Positions 41,770 through 51,627 of a stretch of DNA of 64,000 nt are shown in pieces. Within the stretch, counting starts at the first letter, position 1, and each line of letters begins with the position of its first letter. Source of the DNA: Agarophyton chilense (lineage: Eukaryota > Rhodophyta > Florideophyceae > Gracilariales > Gracilariaceae); the NCBI GenBank assembly GCA_030374765.1, contig JARGXX010000116.1, forward strand, positions 62,001 through 126,000, given 5' to 3'. The translations under genes were made by a program, and so were the position numbers. A model generated the notes under the pieces. It had not been told where the DNA came from and ran no database searches. It was given only the letters and a program-made list of their open reading frames with translations.

Positions 41770-42873
41770 TCAAGTGCTATTCTGAAACTCGGACGCGATG
41801 TCTGGCCACATAGCCGGGAAAACAGTTTCTAGTTCACCACCAAGAAACCTGGGAATGGATTTCGGAGAGATGTACTTTCTTAGAGTAGCACTGGGGTCAT
41901 CCTCTGAAGCCCATACAATTTTCTCCTTCGCTCCAGGATCTATGATTGGGCTTACAACAGTGTACGCTGCTCTAATGGTGACTGGATAGTTGACGAGGAA
42001 AACGTAACCGAGTCGGTCTGGGTAGAAGTCTTGTAATGTCTGAATACCGTCTTTCACGAGACGGTATGGAGCATTCCTGCGTATGGACCATTCGCGAAAG
42101 TCTAGGATGATGATTATATCATCCAAGACATATGTGTGGGCGAAAAATATGGACTCCAAAAACGAAAGTAAAGCATTCTGAAACAGAACGCGATCAGCTT
42201 TTCTCTTGTCGAGGAGGCGCGGGAGGCCGTAAGCGACAGGCTGTTTGCATGTTTCGGGATCTGATATTACGTGTATCGGGAAGCAAGCGCTGGGTTGGAG
42301 CATATTGTATGTGCTTTGGGAAAGGTACAATTGCATATTCGTTCCCTGGCGCCATTTGCAAGTATTGAGTATCATATCGAAAGCTTCATGGGGGTTTCCT
42401 TGCCGCGCACGCAGAAACTGTACAAGGAGACGGCGACGACTTTGTTGGCTTTTCTTGAGCTCAATGAGAAGGCAATCGCTCATCAATGAGGTGCACTTTG
42501 GGTCAGGATTGCCAACTGGTCCGAAAGCCTGTTCAATCTTGGTGCTAAGCTCACTCAGGGGCGTTGATGCAGGTTCGCAATGAGATCCATTCGATGAAGA
42601 GTTATGGAAAAGCTTGCGAACGGATGGAAGTACAGGCACGCTGACGTGTGGGACCGAAACGTGAGGCACATGAGGAAGTGATACGTGTGGTAGATGGGGT
42701 CGTGGTGATGGAGAATGAGGCCGGGTCGCACCAGCGGTTGCCTCCTGGGAGGATTCAACGTGAAGCTCAGGATGAGAGTTGTTTTGATAGCGTGGGTTAG
42801 AGGACAGCGAGGGAGAACGCACAATCTCAGAAGAAGAGCTTGGGGCCCCAGAGAAGGGTATAAAGCGACGCAT
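41770..42873 (-). CDS. CRAL-TRIO (Sec14-like) lipid-binding protein
   Basis: 367 residues from ATG 42873. The first 130 residues are Ser/Pro/His-rich and likely disordered, with a repeated PHVS motif (HVSLPHVPHVSVPHVSV). An N-terminal helical CRAL-TRIO-N region follows (RRLLVQFLRARQGNPHEAFDMI). The lipid-binding domain holds DIIIILDFREWSI, TLQDFYPDRLGYVFLVNYP, SPIIDPGAKEKIVW and IPRFLGGELE. Sec14-type proteins pick up phosphatidylinositol or other lipids and link lipid exchange to membrane traffic. Which lipid cannot be told from sequence. The frame is open up to an ATG at 43080, but the extra 69 residues lack similarity and probably are 5' UTR. The gene is divergent from the RRM/RGG gene, sharing about 530 bp. 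Confidence 0.85.
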   Translation of the reverse strand: MRRFIPFSGAPSSSSEIVRSPSLSSNPRYQNNSHPELHVESSQEATAGATRPHSPSPRPHLPHVSLPHVPHVSVPHVSVPVLPSVRKLFHNSSSNGSHCEPASTPLSELSTKIEQAFGPVGNPDPKCTSLMSDCLLIELKKSQQSRRRLLVQFLRARQGNPHEAFDMILNTCKWRQGTNMQLYLSQSTYNMLQPSACFPIHVISDPETCKQPVAYGLPRLLDKRKADRVLFQNALLSFLESIFFAHTYVLDDIIIILDFREWSIRRNAPYRLVKDGIQTLQDFYPDRLGYVFLVNYPVTIRAAYTVVSPIIDPGAKEKIVWASEDDPSATLRKYISPKSIPRFLGGELETVFPAMWPDIASEFQNST

Positions 42874-43407
42874 TTTCAAAACGGTTAGTAGAAGGCAGTA
42901 TGACAGAGAGCCAAAGGAAGGGCGTCTGAGAAAAGCTGCGCAAGACGCGACGGAGGCGGGAGAAAGGTAGATATAATTCGACGCGATGCACGGTATGCGG
43001 TGGGTGTGCGCAGCGCATCGGTTCAAGAACGGACAGAGCGAAACAGCTGGCCGTTGGGGCCGCTTGCTCGTAAACCCCATCTCGATGGGTGGGGCTATAG
43101 GACGGTCAGCAGCTGCGCGCTCTCGTCACGCGGAGTGCTCGGGCTCACGTGTACACGCTGTGTGCACCATCCCCGCCGCTCAGAATCGTGACGATTCTGC
43201 CAGTGTCACTCTGTAAGCATCGTAACGTGGTCACAGGGCGGCGGCGGTGATTTGGTTGACGGCGGCGGCGCTTTGAGCGCACTCCGCGCTGGGGCTGTTG
43301 ATCCGTTGTCGCCGTGCAACCGTGGGCGGAGTACATAGTACTTTTCTTTATTGCCAGCTTCAGCCAGCACTCCTTTCGGGTCACCACAGAATTCCACAAG
43401 CAGCGCA

Positions 43408-45138
43408 ATGACTCGTACCAAGAAGGCCGCCAAGAAAAGCAAGAGGAGAGATGTCTCAGCTGCTGACCATCATGATACCAAGCTGGCGACTCCGGCAGCA
43501 GTGAAATCTTCGAAGAGCGGCAAGCGTAAAGCTAAATTACCTTCTGCCGTCGTGTCGAACGCGACAGCCGTTCAGCTATCCCCATCCCGCTCTAAGGAGA
43601 GCTCCAAGAAAGACAAGAAGAACAAGAAGAGTAAAGGTAAGAAGAAGCCACCTACCCCGCCTCCAGAGTCCGAAGACGAATCCAGTGAAGATGAAAACGA
43701 TGCATCTGCATCTGAGAGTAATAGTGAGGAAGACGAACTGCAGACCAAAGACAACAGAGACCGCTCTGGAAAGAAGAACCAAACCAAGTCCAAGAAACCT
43801 AAAAACAAGGAAGAGTCGAGTGACGAAGACTCCAGCAGCGATGATGAGAGCGATTCTCCGCCTCCAAATCTAAAAACCGCAAAACAAAAGAAGGCTCAGG
43901 ACAGTAAGAAGGCCGGGGACGACGAAAGCTCCAGTGACGACGATGACTCACCATCAGAAGAAGGGGATGAGACAAAGAAACAGCATGAAGTTGTAGTCAA
44001 CGGACATAAATCAGCAGCGACTGATGAGGGAAGTAGTGCAAGTGAGAGTTCTGGTTCTGAGAGCAGCAATGATGAACCAAACGTCAAACAGAACGGCAGC
44101 GGTAAACCTTCTTTGAAAACCAAGATGAGTGGCGGTGATTCCGAGAGTGATGAAGATTCTGAATATGAGGAAATTGTGCCGAAGAAGCAGTCTAGGAAAA
44201 AAGTGAAGAAAGCAAAGGACAGTGAAAGCTCCGACTCTTCCGATGACGGAAGTGATGATTCTGAAGAAGAGCCCACAACTAAGAAAGGAGAGCCGAACGC
44301 CAGCGTGAAGGATGCCTCTGTCTCATCCCCTCACAGTGATTCAAGTTCGAGTGAGTCTGTGGACGAATCTCCGGATGACAGCTCGGGGGAAGGTGACGAG
44401 AAAGTGCCTATGGAAACTGTAAAGAAGCACAGCTCGGAGAGAAAAAACGATGCTCAACTTGGACATGGAAAGAGGAAGCTTGACTCGTTCGAACAAGTTG
44501 AACGGTCCAATAAGAAGCACCAACCAGTCGCCTCTTCTGAGGAAGAACTTCGTGTTTTCGTTGGAGGAGTTCCCTTTGCTTGCACAGAAGACGAATTGGG
44601 AAGTTTTCTCTCGGAATGTGGGGAAATAACTGATTTATACCTCCCACGAGACAGGGAAACCGACCGTATTCGAGGCTACGCATTTGTGAGCTTCAAGGAT
44701 GTCGATGGCGCGAAGGCAGCCATAAAGCTGGATGGTACCATTCTCAAAGGCAGGCATCTGAGGATCAATCCTGCTGGGTCCAAACCGGGTTCAGAACGAA
44801 ATGGTCGTGGTGCCCGTGGCGGGGGATATGGACGTGGTACACGCGGGGGACGTGGCGGTCGTGGTGGATACATGGGAGGGTTTGGTGATGCCGGAGGTCG
44901 TGACTGGGGTCGAGGTGGTGGCCAGCGAGGAGGCCGTGGCAGAGGGTTCGGCAATCGTGGAGGATTTGGAGATCGTGGAGGATTTGGAGGTCGTGGAGGA
45001 TTTGACAATCGTGGGGGTTTCGGAAATCGTAGAGGTTTTGGCAATCGTGGAGGTTTTGGTGGCCAAGGAGGTCCCGGAACCTTTGCCAACGGGGGCGCTA
45101 AAGGCACAAAGACCACTTTCGAAGATGATAGCGACTGA
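43408..45138 (+). CDS. Nucleolin-like RRM/RGG protein
   Basis: 576 residues from ATG 43408. Residues 1-370 are low-complexity, with alternating Lys-rich blocks and long Ser/Asp/Glu runs of the casein-kinase-2 type (SSDEDSSSDDESDS). A single RRM lies at about 380-457, with RNP2 VFVGGVPF and RNP1 RGYAFVSF. An RGG tail runs from about 465 to 560, built of GGFGxRGG repeats, and ends EDDSD. This order is that of nucleolin/Nsr1-type proteins, which work in rRNA processing in the nucleolus. Nsr1 and plant nucleolins have two RRMs while this has one, so a related RNA-binding protein is also possible. A basic KKAAKKSKRRD stretch at the start could be the nuclear signal. No intron is needed. Confidence 0.85.
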   Translation: MTRTKKAAKKSKRRDVSAADHHDTKLATPAAVKSSKSGKRKAKLPSAVVSNATAVQLSPSRSKESSKKDKKNKKSKGKKKPPTPPPESEDESSEDENDASASESNSEEDELQTKDNRDRSGKKNQTKSKKPKNKEESSDEDSSSDDESDSPPPNLKTAKQKKAQDSKKAGDDESSSDDDDSPSEEGDETKKQHEVVVNGHKSAATDEGSSASESSGSESSNDEPNVKQNGSGKPSLKTKMSGGDSESDEDSEYEEIVPKKQSRKKVKKAKDSESSDSSDDGSDDSEEEPTTKKGEPNASVKDASVSSPHSDSSSSESVDESPDDSSGEGDEKVPMETVKKHSSERKNDAQLGHGKRKLDSFEQVERSNKKHQPVASSEEELRVFVGGVPFACTEDELGSFLSECGEITDLYLPRDRETDRIRGYAFVSFKDVDGAKAAIKLDGTILKGRHLRINPAGSKPGSERNGRGARGGGYGRGTRGGRGGRGGYMGGFGDAGGRDWGRGGGQRGGRGRGFGNRGGFGDRGGFGGRGGFDNRGGFGNRRGFGNRGGFGGQGGPGTFANGGAKGTKTTFEDDSD

Positions 45139-45387
45139 ATTGAAAGCCTGATGTTTACGAGAGGGCTCTCAGAAGTTTCGGAACTGAAATCTTAAATATG
45201 TGTGTTATGTAATGAGAGATTATTAGCCCATGGGCGATTTTCAATTATTTTTGAGGGGGGTCACTCTGCAGATAATTTGTGCATTTTCACCGATGGCGTT
45301 CGACAGTGTTTGAGTTCAAACCGCGGTGTTTTGGTGTTTTGTTTACTTGTCTCACTCTTTCAATGTGTTTACCTACTCTCTACACAT

Positions 45388-46561
45388 TCATCGTACTGCG
45401 GCTACTGAATCGGCGAACCAGCAGTGAGAGTCGTAATAAGTGCCCTCAATTTCGAAGCCCACGGACTCTAATTTCTCGTGTATGGAAGTCACTGTGTATT
45501 TTCGCGATGTTTCTGTGTGGATAGCTTCGTAAGCCTCGAATTGAAATTCAAAATTTTGGTGTCCACCTTTCCCACCACTTGCGTTGTCCAGTTTCATTGA
45601 TACTGTTTGTGCTTCGGTTGAGATCAAAAAACTTAGGGCAGCCTCCTTCGTAGGATCGTAACTGGCGTAGTGAATAAACTTTGAACGATCGAAATCCATG
45701 TTTAGCTCTCGGTTCATTCTTGTCAGAAGATTGAGATTGAATTCCCGAGTCACCCCGAGTGAATCGGAGTAAGCTTGAAGCGTCACGCGAGGGTCTTTCC
45801 TGAGGTCCGTCCCAAGCATGAATAGATCTCCAGGATTAAGACTATTCTTAATTGTACTCAGAAATTCAACCTCACCCGCTTCTGAAAAGTTCCCTAGCGA
45901 GGATCCTAGAAAGAGGACAATAGTTTTCCGATTTGATAAAGATACTACGTGTCGTACACTCTCTACGTACTCACCGACCACTCCATGGATATCAATAGGG
46001 GTTTCCGTAAAGTGATGACTAAATGACTTAAAAAGAAGCTCCATAGAACGTTGAGATATGTCGATAGGAATGTACTGGAAGTTCAAGTTTGCTTGGACAA
46101 GGGCTTGTAGCAAGACTTTCGTTTTTCCTCCATCCCCAGCTCCAAGATCGACGACATTAATAGTTTGAGACAACTTTCCGAGATCTTTTAGGTGGTTGTC
46201 GATAATGTCCTTAGCCTGGGTTTTAAAGATTTCCATTTCACAACCAGTTAAGTAGTACTCTTCCAATTCGGTAATTTTTGCGTATAAGTCTTCAAAAAGA
46301 AAGCAATGCATGTTAGATAAGTAACCTCAGACGTCAACTGCCAAGCAGCAGTTCAAGTAGCAAAACACAGGGTTGCAACGAAACCGGAGAATGGATCCCA
46401 ACATTGTACATACCACTTCCGACAGTGTCATAGAAGTACGTTGACGAAAGTGCCTTCTCTTTGCGACAGAGGCCTTCGATAACATCCGAACGAAAGCATT
46501 TAACAGCCTTTTCTTCATCTTCTAGCCGCAAGAAAGATAACTCACAAGCTTTAAAAGACAT
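45388..46561 (-). CDS. EgtD-type histidine N-methyltransferase, two exons
   Basis: Exon 1 runs 46561-46414 and exon 2 runs 46289-45388, giving 349 residues. The 124-nt intron (46290-46413) has a GTATGT donor, a TCTAAC branch-point-like motif and a pyrimidine-rich TTTCTTTTTGAAG acceptor. Splicing joins YFYDTVGS to DLYAKITELEEYYLT, the unbroken family motif. The SAM-binding motif is VVDLGAGDGGKTKVLL; FLGSSLGNF and LMLGTDLRKDP follow. This is the Methyltransf_33 family, which trimethylates histidine to hercynine in ergothioneine synthesis. No EgtB-like sulfoxide synthase domain is fused to it and none lies nearby, so the exact substrate is inferred from family only. The exon 1 start at ATG 46561 is the first in frame before EGLCRKEKALSSTYFYD. 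Confidence 0.82.
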
Positions 46562-46796
46562 TGCCTCAAATAAATTTGAGCAGTCCAAAAGCACTTTTCA
46601 CCAATCAAAAACCTTCGCAAGAAATAGGCAGGAATAAATGCACACGGATGTGGGTGCGCAGGGTTGCAGGGCAAAAGGTGTTGATGGAAAATTTGGAGGG
46701 AGTCCGATCCCCTTAAGTTTACTGAGGGGCTCTGGTCGCTTACTGAGAGCAGTGAGATAAATGTACTTGAAAAGGTTTCAAGAACATATCCCTCGC
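46562..46796. promoter_or_regulatory. Upstream region of the EgtD-like gene
   Basis: 235 bp before the dispersed repeat. It presumably contains the promoter for the minus-strand methyltransferase gene. No specific site is assigned. Confidence 0.3.
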
Positions 46797-47005
46797 TGTT
46801 AGGCGTGGAAAACGCATGAGCGAAAAGCGCGCCGCTTCGCGTATATTAATGCAAGCGACGCATATCGGCCCTACAGTTGTACTCAACTAATATAGTAATT
46901 AAACTATTATTTGGACGCAGCTCTGAATAAAGAAAAATTATTCAAAACCACCAACTGAGCACAAACCGCAAATGCGTTCTGCGTCGAGTAAGGCTCGAAT
47001 TAAGA
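46797..47005 (+). repeat. Dispersed repeat, copy 2
   Basis: Same-orientation partner of 25258-25465, about 70% identical by eye. AAAACGCATGAGCG, CAACTAATATAGTAATTAA and AATGCGTTCTGCGTCGAG are the best-kept blocks. Confidence 0.6.
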
Positions 47006-48038
47006 GAAAGATTGTATGGTAGGCAGTCGTACACAGAGCGGGAGGGCTGTTGGTCTAAGGTCTAGTGCTTATACGACCGATGGCCTCATGTGATGTGAAT
47101 CGACTTCATATGAGACCATTTTTTTATTTCTTTGTAATTATACAATAAATTAAATCCACAAGCTCTACATAACTGCAACATATCGCCAAAAACTCTCCTT
47201 CGATGGCCTCAAAATTTGACGTATGCATTACTAAATAAATCCAAGAGATTATTCCTTTCGACATATTTTTTTTGAATATTTTGAAACCAAAATTTTTTGA
47301 ATGTTGTTATTTTGCGACTACTTAAAATTGCTACACCAAAAGTATACCGTTTTAAAGTAAAATAATAAATCTCTGGTTTAATAGACTTCCAAGTCTTTTT
47401 CTCAACGATGAAGTGGTTTTGTTTTATTTTTGTTTTCTTTTGATCTGCTCTACATTTAAAAAGTCATGTCTTGAATGAATTTCAGCTACCTTTTGAGAGA
47501 CTTTTTGGTTTTATACGAGGAACATCTGGCCTTAAGTGGGGAAAATACTCTTGGCTTCCAAATTATGCACTTGCAACGCGCGCGGTATAAACAAAGGAGA
47601 TTCAGCAGGCACGAGGTGCCTACCATTTACCCTCCGTCTTCAGTGTCTCGACGCAAAGCAAGGGTGAAGTTTTGCATGTAGCGCCGGCAGAATTGTGCCA
47701 AATAAAAATTGTATACAGCACACCTCCTATCTCGGAGCGATTAAATAAAAAAAGATTTTTTTTAGTGCGGCCAAACGATCAACAAATCGCTTTTCGACCC
47801 TAAGCCCGATATTTTTCGCGTATTTTCCTCGAAGGTCAGTTCTATGAATAAATTTTCTTTGCGTGCTTTCAGCATTTTATGGTCACCTCGTATTTTCTTC
47901 CAAGCACCTCGTACGCGTCAAGCCGCCAAATATGCGACGTCCTTGCTTTCATCGATAAACGTCAAACCTTGATGCCAATCTTGACTTTTTATCTCTTCCC
48001 GAAGATTGTGGGCGACTTTCGCTCAGGACAACTCATCG
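47006..48038. other. AT-rich spacer
   Basis: A 68-codon frame at 47475-47681 has no known signature. No gene is supported. The last 150 bp lead into the H3-like fragment and might be its old promoter. Confidence 0.4.
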
Positions 48039-48230
48039 ATGGCTCGCACTAAGCAAGTGGCTCGCGAATCTGACGGCCAAAAAGCTCCATTACGACAGAT
48101 TGCGAGCAAAGTGGCGAGAATTACAAGCCACACATTTCTTGACCATTATCTTGACAAACATATTGTCAAATGGTTTTGTTTCAAACTGCAGCGCGGTGTG
48201 AGAATTATTAACGCAGTTATATTCGAATGA
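48039..48230 (+). pseudogene. Fragment starting like histone H3
   Basis: The frame opens at ATG 48039 with MARTKQVARESDGQKAPLRQ, followed by IASKVAR. This aligns without gaps to the first 26 residues of histone H3 (ARTKQ, then AR, KAP, RQ-A-K-AR), with about 16 of 26 identical. After Arg26 the similarity stops abruptly and the remaining 36 residues are unrelated. The H3 Lys4 and Lys14 positions are kept; Lys9 is Glu and Lys27 is Ile. No histone-fold sequence is present in any frame downstream that I could see. It is probably a truncated, decayed H3 gene or an H3 tail captured by rearrangement. A spliced variant H3 with a distant exon cannot be excluded. Confidence 0.55.
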
Positions 48231-48504
48231 AGAAACAAATACGTTCGATTCAGCAACAGCGAATCCACTATTTTGCTTCGTAGCAGGATATCGCATTTCT
48301 TCTGATAGATTCGTTTTACGCACTTTTGGAGTATTGATTCTATTCTAATTGGGTCCTACGGAGGCCTTTGACGACGACAAAGATCACAATTTCTCAATTT
48401 AGTACAACGGCTGGATGATCGAGAATGTAGGGTTATCGACATAAGTTCGTGGTTAGATTAAAAACGAATTTTATGCTCTGGAGCATGTCAATAACGTATT
48501 GTGC

Positions 48505-49299
48505 TGAAGTGCAACCCTCGTGAGGGCCATTTTCCAGGACTTGGTTGTTTTTCCGCCACGGGCGATACTTGTGAGATCTATGAGTAATACCGCTACTAGC
48601 GGGCTGGCGTAGCCAAGTATATACGCATTGTACGCGAAGTGCACCGGCGGCCGTGCGCCATGGCCCCGATTCGGGTGTGACTTACCCACGTGTACCACGG
48701 GTGGCCCAGGACAGGTTGGCACAGCATAGCTGGATATTTCTCTATTTATTTAGCTTTATTACACTAGGTTAGGGAGCTCTCTACAGTATTCTACACTATA
48801 TAGTGCCAGGGCGATCTCGCCCTGACACTCAGTAAACCTCCCCAACCAGGGTTCTTGGCTCTAAGTCTTTTTCCGCTTTCGCTAGTCTTCCACACTCTAC
48901 GGAGGTGAAGCCGCGTTACTAACGGTAGACTTATCCACCCTGCGTCAACAGGAGACTCACCGCTGTTAGCGTGTATATCTTTCATACCACTGCCGTGTTC
49001 TCGCCCGAGTATTAGGTTTGCTACATATTTCTTTTGGCTCTCGTGGCCCATGCCCCCGATCGCCCCCACTGGGTGGTCCCCCCTTTTATCACTTGCCCAC
49101 TCCCGTGGAATACAGCTCATACCTGGTCTGCTCCCTTCTAGCATCCCGCACTCTCCCCGCTTGGCGTGCCGGTGAACCTCGGCCTTACACCCCGACTTAG
49201 TCGTGTTCACTCCGGATAGGCTCCGTCGCCGTGCTACCCTCCTTGGAGGAAGACTCGGACATCTTCGTGTGTTTCCGCCGCCCTTGGCGTTGCACATCA
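48505..49299 (+). repeat. E2 5' LTR
   Basis: 795 bp from TGAAGTGCAACC to GCACATCA. The left edge could be five bases further out (TGTGCTGAAG at 48500), as the solo LTR starts TGTGGTAC. Confidence 0.85.
48796..48829 (+). promoter_or_regulatory. E2 LTR TATA box and adjoining hairpin
   Basis: A CTATATAG TATA-like box is followed immediately by a near-perfect palindrome, AGTGCCAGGGCGA paired with TCGCCCTGACACT (48802-48829). The same arrangement is kept in the 3' LTR (about 58548-58581) and in the solo LTR. Confidence 0.5.
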
Positions 49300-49302
49300 A
49301 AC

Positions 49303-49320
49303 TGGTCTCCTGACTTAGAA
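49303..49320 (+). other. E2 primer-binding site
   Basis: TGGTCTCCTGACTTAGAA, three bases after the LTR. It is one base different from the E1 site and fits the 3' end of tRNA-Tyr except for that base. Confidence 0.6.
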
Positions 49321-49459
49321 GGCTAAGCGGACCTGTTTTGGTTGTTTTTCACATTGCTGTGCTGTCTTCTCTCGTCGAGATCTGCTTTCCAATTTCTTGG
49401 TTTGGACCCACTTGGTGGACGCTTTTGTTGTCCTATTCTTAGTGGTCAACGCTACAACC

Positions 49460-51589
49460 ATGTCACGACTACCGACGGAAGCGCAACCCGCGATCACGCG
49501 GAGCCGTTCCGTCAATGACGTGGCGCCTGCGGACCCTGGAAGGGTTCCCCCGCCGTTACCTCAAGCCGCTCCGAAAGGCAAGAGTAAGGGGTCGAACTCC
49601 TCCAAGAACAACAAGCTACCGCCTAAGGCGTCGAAGAACGGACCCAATTCTGGTGCTGGACCGGCCCCTGCCGTGGATGACCCGGCTCCTGCCGACGAAA
49701 AGGCCCAGAAAAACGAGTTCCAAATCGGCACCAACTCAAGTGTGAGGCAGCAGATCCGGGTAATGCGGGAAGCGCACAATGCCTTCGTGGAAGAGTTCGA
49801 AGCCCTGCGTTCCAGGTGTGATGGCTCTTCTATGAAGGAAGTGGTTGACGACCTCCACGTGTTGCGGGCGGACGTCAACACCCTGTTGGAATGTTTTGGT
49901 GGTCCCGCCGCTTACGTGGAAGGTGTCGACACCCGATTTAATCGTGTTAGCGCCCGTCTCCAGACGTTAGAGCAAACCATCTTGATGGAAGACGTCTCGG
50001 AGAAGCCGGTTGCTGTGTCGCACCAAGCGAAACACGAGAGGAAAAGGGACGATATCCGCCGTCGGCGTGGAAAGCGTGACAGCGATGACTCGGACTCGTC
50101 GAACTCCTCACGGTCGTCGCGTGGCTCTCACCATTCAAATGGGTCGGACTCATCAGATTCGTCTTCTGACGATGGCCATCGCAGGCGTTCATCCCGTTCT
50201 AAACGGTCGTCTGCCACCCAAGGTGTGATCCGCGCCCGCGAGAAGGGAAGGAAACACTCCGGGTTGAAGGAGCTGAAATGCACCAATCCCCTGTACAAGA
50301 AGTTGGTTTCTTACCGATACTATCGGCTAGAGAACTCCTCATTGGATTGCACGCCCCGTGGCACGGGTAGAGTGAGGGATTGCATAAATCGTATGCAACT
50401 GTCCCTCAGGAACCAGAACTTTTCTGGAGAAGACCCCATTTTGGTGTTGGATTTCCTTGCGAGGTTCGTCGCCGAAGCGGATATTCTCGGTATGATCGAA
50501 GGACAGGCGTTTATTGCACTCCCGTACTTTATGAAAGGCCTCGCCAAGGATCAATACAACTCTATAAAAGGTTGGTCTAGAGCCTCCGAAGGAGGGGTAA
50601 CCTGCTGGCCAGAAGCAGTACAATACCTCTTGAGGTCCTACGCCACTAACCACGCGATTCAGTCGGCCATTCTCGCTCTTCGCGATACGCGTCAGAAGTC
50701 TGGAGAAACGGAAACCGAATTCTCGGTGGGCCTGAACAAGGCTTTCCACCGTAGTGGGAATGTACACTCCGCCGGAGAGCGCTGCACCATGTTCATCGAT
50801 GGACTGAACCCCGCTATCCGAACACTCGTGGCCCGTTACCGGGAAGACCGAAGGAAGACCACGTATCTGGAGTTGGTCCAACACGCGCAAGCGGAAGGTG
50901 ACGCTTTAAGAGCTCGTGCCCCCGGACACAGGTCGCGAACCGTCAAGGCGTTGGTGATGGAAACGAAGTCGCCATCCCTATCGCTGATTGCGAGTGAGCG
51001 CCCCCAACAGGAGTACGACAACGTACACTTCGCCCGAAGCGATATCCATTTGGTCCCGACAACCGAACTACCGTCTACGACGGACGACTCATATGACACG
51101 GCCCAGGATGGACCCCTGCTGTACGCAGACTCTCCCCGTGTTCACGGACCTCGCATCCCGTATTCAAACGGTGCGCTCCGACAGAGTCGCCCTGGATGGA
51201 AGGATACCCGCCAAGCGGTGAAGTTCACAGATGCTCGCTCCGGTTTGCAGCCCTCACGCCAGGGACTCATATGCCACATATGCTACGAACACGGTCACAT
51301 TTCACCGGACTGTATCCTCACCATGAGGGAAGTAGCCCGAGTAATCGGTAATTATGAGGCATTGACCCCAGTGGAAAAGCGGATTGTTCCGATGACGTCG
51401 TATCTTCGAGCGAAGATCGATTTTCCACGGAGTATTCCGGATGCGAAACCGCGCAATGCGTTGCTTTACCCTGCCGAGCAGGCTCCCGACCACCGCCCCG
51501 TTCCTTCAAACCCCGCCGCTGGCGCCCCATTGCTAGTGGTTCAGGATTCTGAGGCCCCGCCCCAGGCGGATGGGACTCAGGAAAACTGA
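49460..51589 (+). CDS. gag: E2 Gag polyprotein
   Basis: 709 residues from ATG 49460. It has the same plan as E1 Gag: a Pro/Lys-rich start, helical segment, an Arg/Asp/Ser linker, then the conserved capsid-like region (GRKHSGLKELKCTNPLYKKL, DPILVLDFLARFVAEAD, WPEAVQYLLRSYA) and one CCHC knuckle, CHICYEHGHISPDC. The N-terminal 150 residues differ most from E1. The frame is undamaged. It ends with GGAAAAC then TGA, and pol continues in the -1 frame. Confidence 0.9.
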   Translation: MSRLPTEAQPAITRSRSVNDVAPADPGRVPPPLPQAAPKGKSKGSNSSKNNKLPPKASKNGPNSGAGPAPAVDDPAPADEKAQKNEFQIGTNSSVRQQIRVMREAHNAFVEEFEALRSRCDGSSMKEVVDDLHVLRADVNTLLECFGGPAAYVEGVDTRFNRVSARLQTLEQTILMEDVSEKPVAVSHQAKHERKRDDIRRRRGKRDSDDSDSSNSSRSSRGSHHSNGSDSSDSSSDDGHRRRSSRSKRSSATQGVIRAREKGRKHSGLKELKCTNPLYKKLVSYRYYRLENSSLDCTPRGTGRVRDCINRMQLSLRNQNFSGEDPILVLDFLARFVAEADILGMIEGQAFIALPYFMKGLAKDQYNSIKGWSRASEGGVTCWPEAVQYLLRSYATNHAIQSAILALRDTRQKSGETETEFSVGLNKAFHRSGNVHSAGERCTMFIDGLNPAIRTLVARYREDRRKTTYLELVQHAQAEGDALRARAPGHRSRTVKALVMETKSPSLSLIASERPQQEYDNVHFARSDIHLVPTTELPSTTDDSYDTAQDGPLLYADSPRVHGPRIPYSNGALRQSRPGWKDTRQAVKFTDARSGLQPSRQGLICHICYEHGHISPDCILTMREVARVIGNYEALTPVEKRIVPMTSYLRAKIDFPRSIPDAKPRNALLYPAEQAPDHRPVPSNPAAGAPLLVVQDSEAPPQADGTQEN

Positions 51590-51614
51590 TTTCGGGAGTC
51601 TCCCCTTCGGGAGA
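51580..51614 (+). promoter_or_regulatory. Probable -1 frameshift signal of E2
   Basis: G GAA AAC (51580-51586) lies right before the gag stop. Twelve nt later comes a hairpin with stem TCTCCC/GGGAGA (51599-51614). Position and shape match the E1 signal although the surrounding sequence has diverged. Confidence 0.55.
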
Positions 51615-51627
51615 GGCGTCCCCAACA

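Noticed and set aside
44676-45116. Minus-strand Pro-rich frame opposite the RGG tail
   Set aside because: It is the mirror image of GGN/CGN repeats; the plus-strand RRM/RGG protein is clearly the gene.
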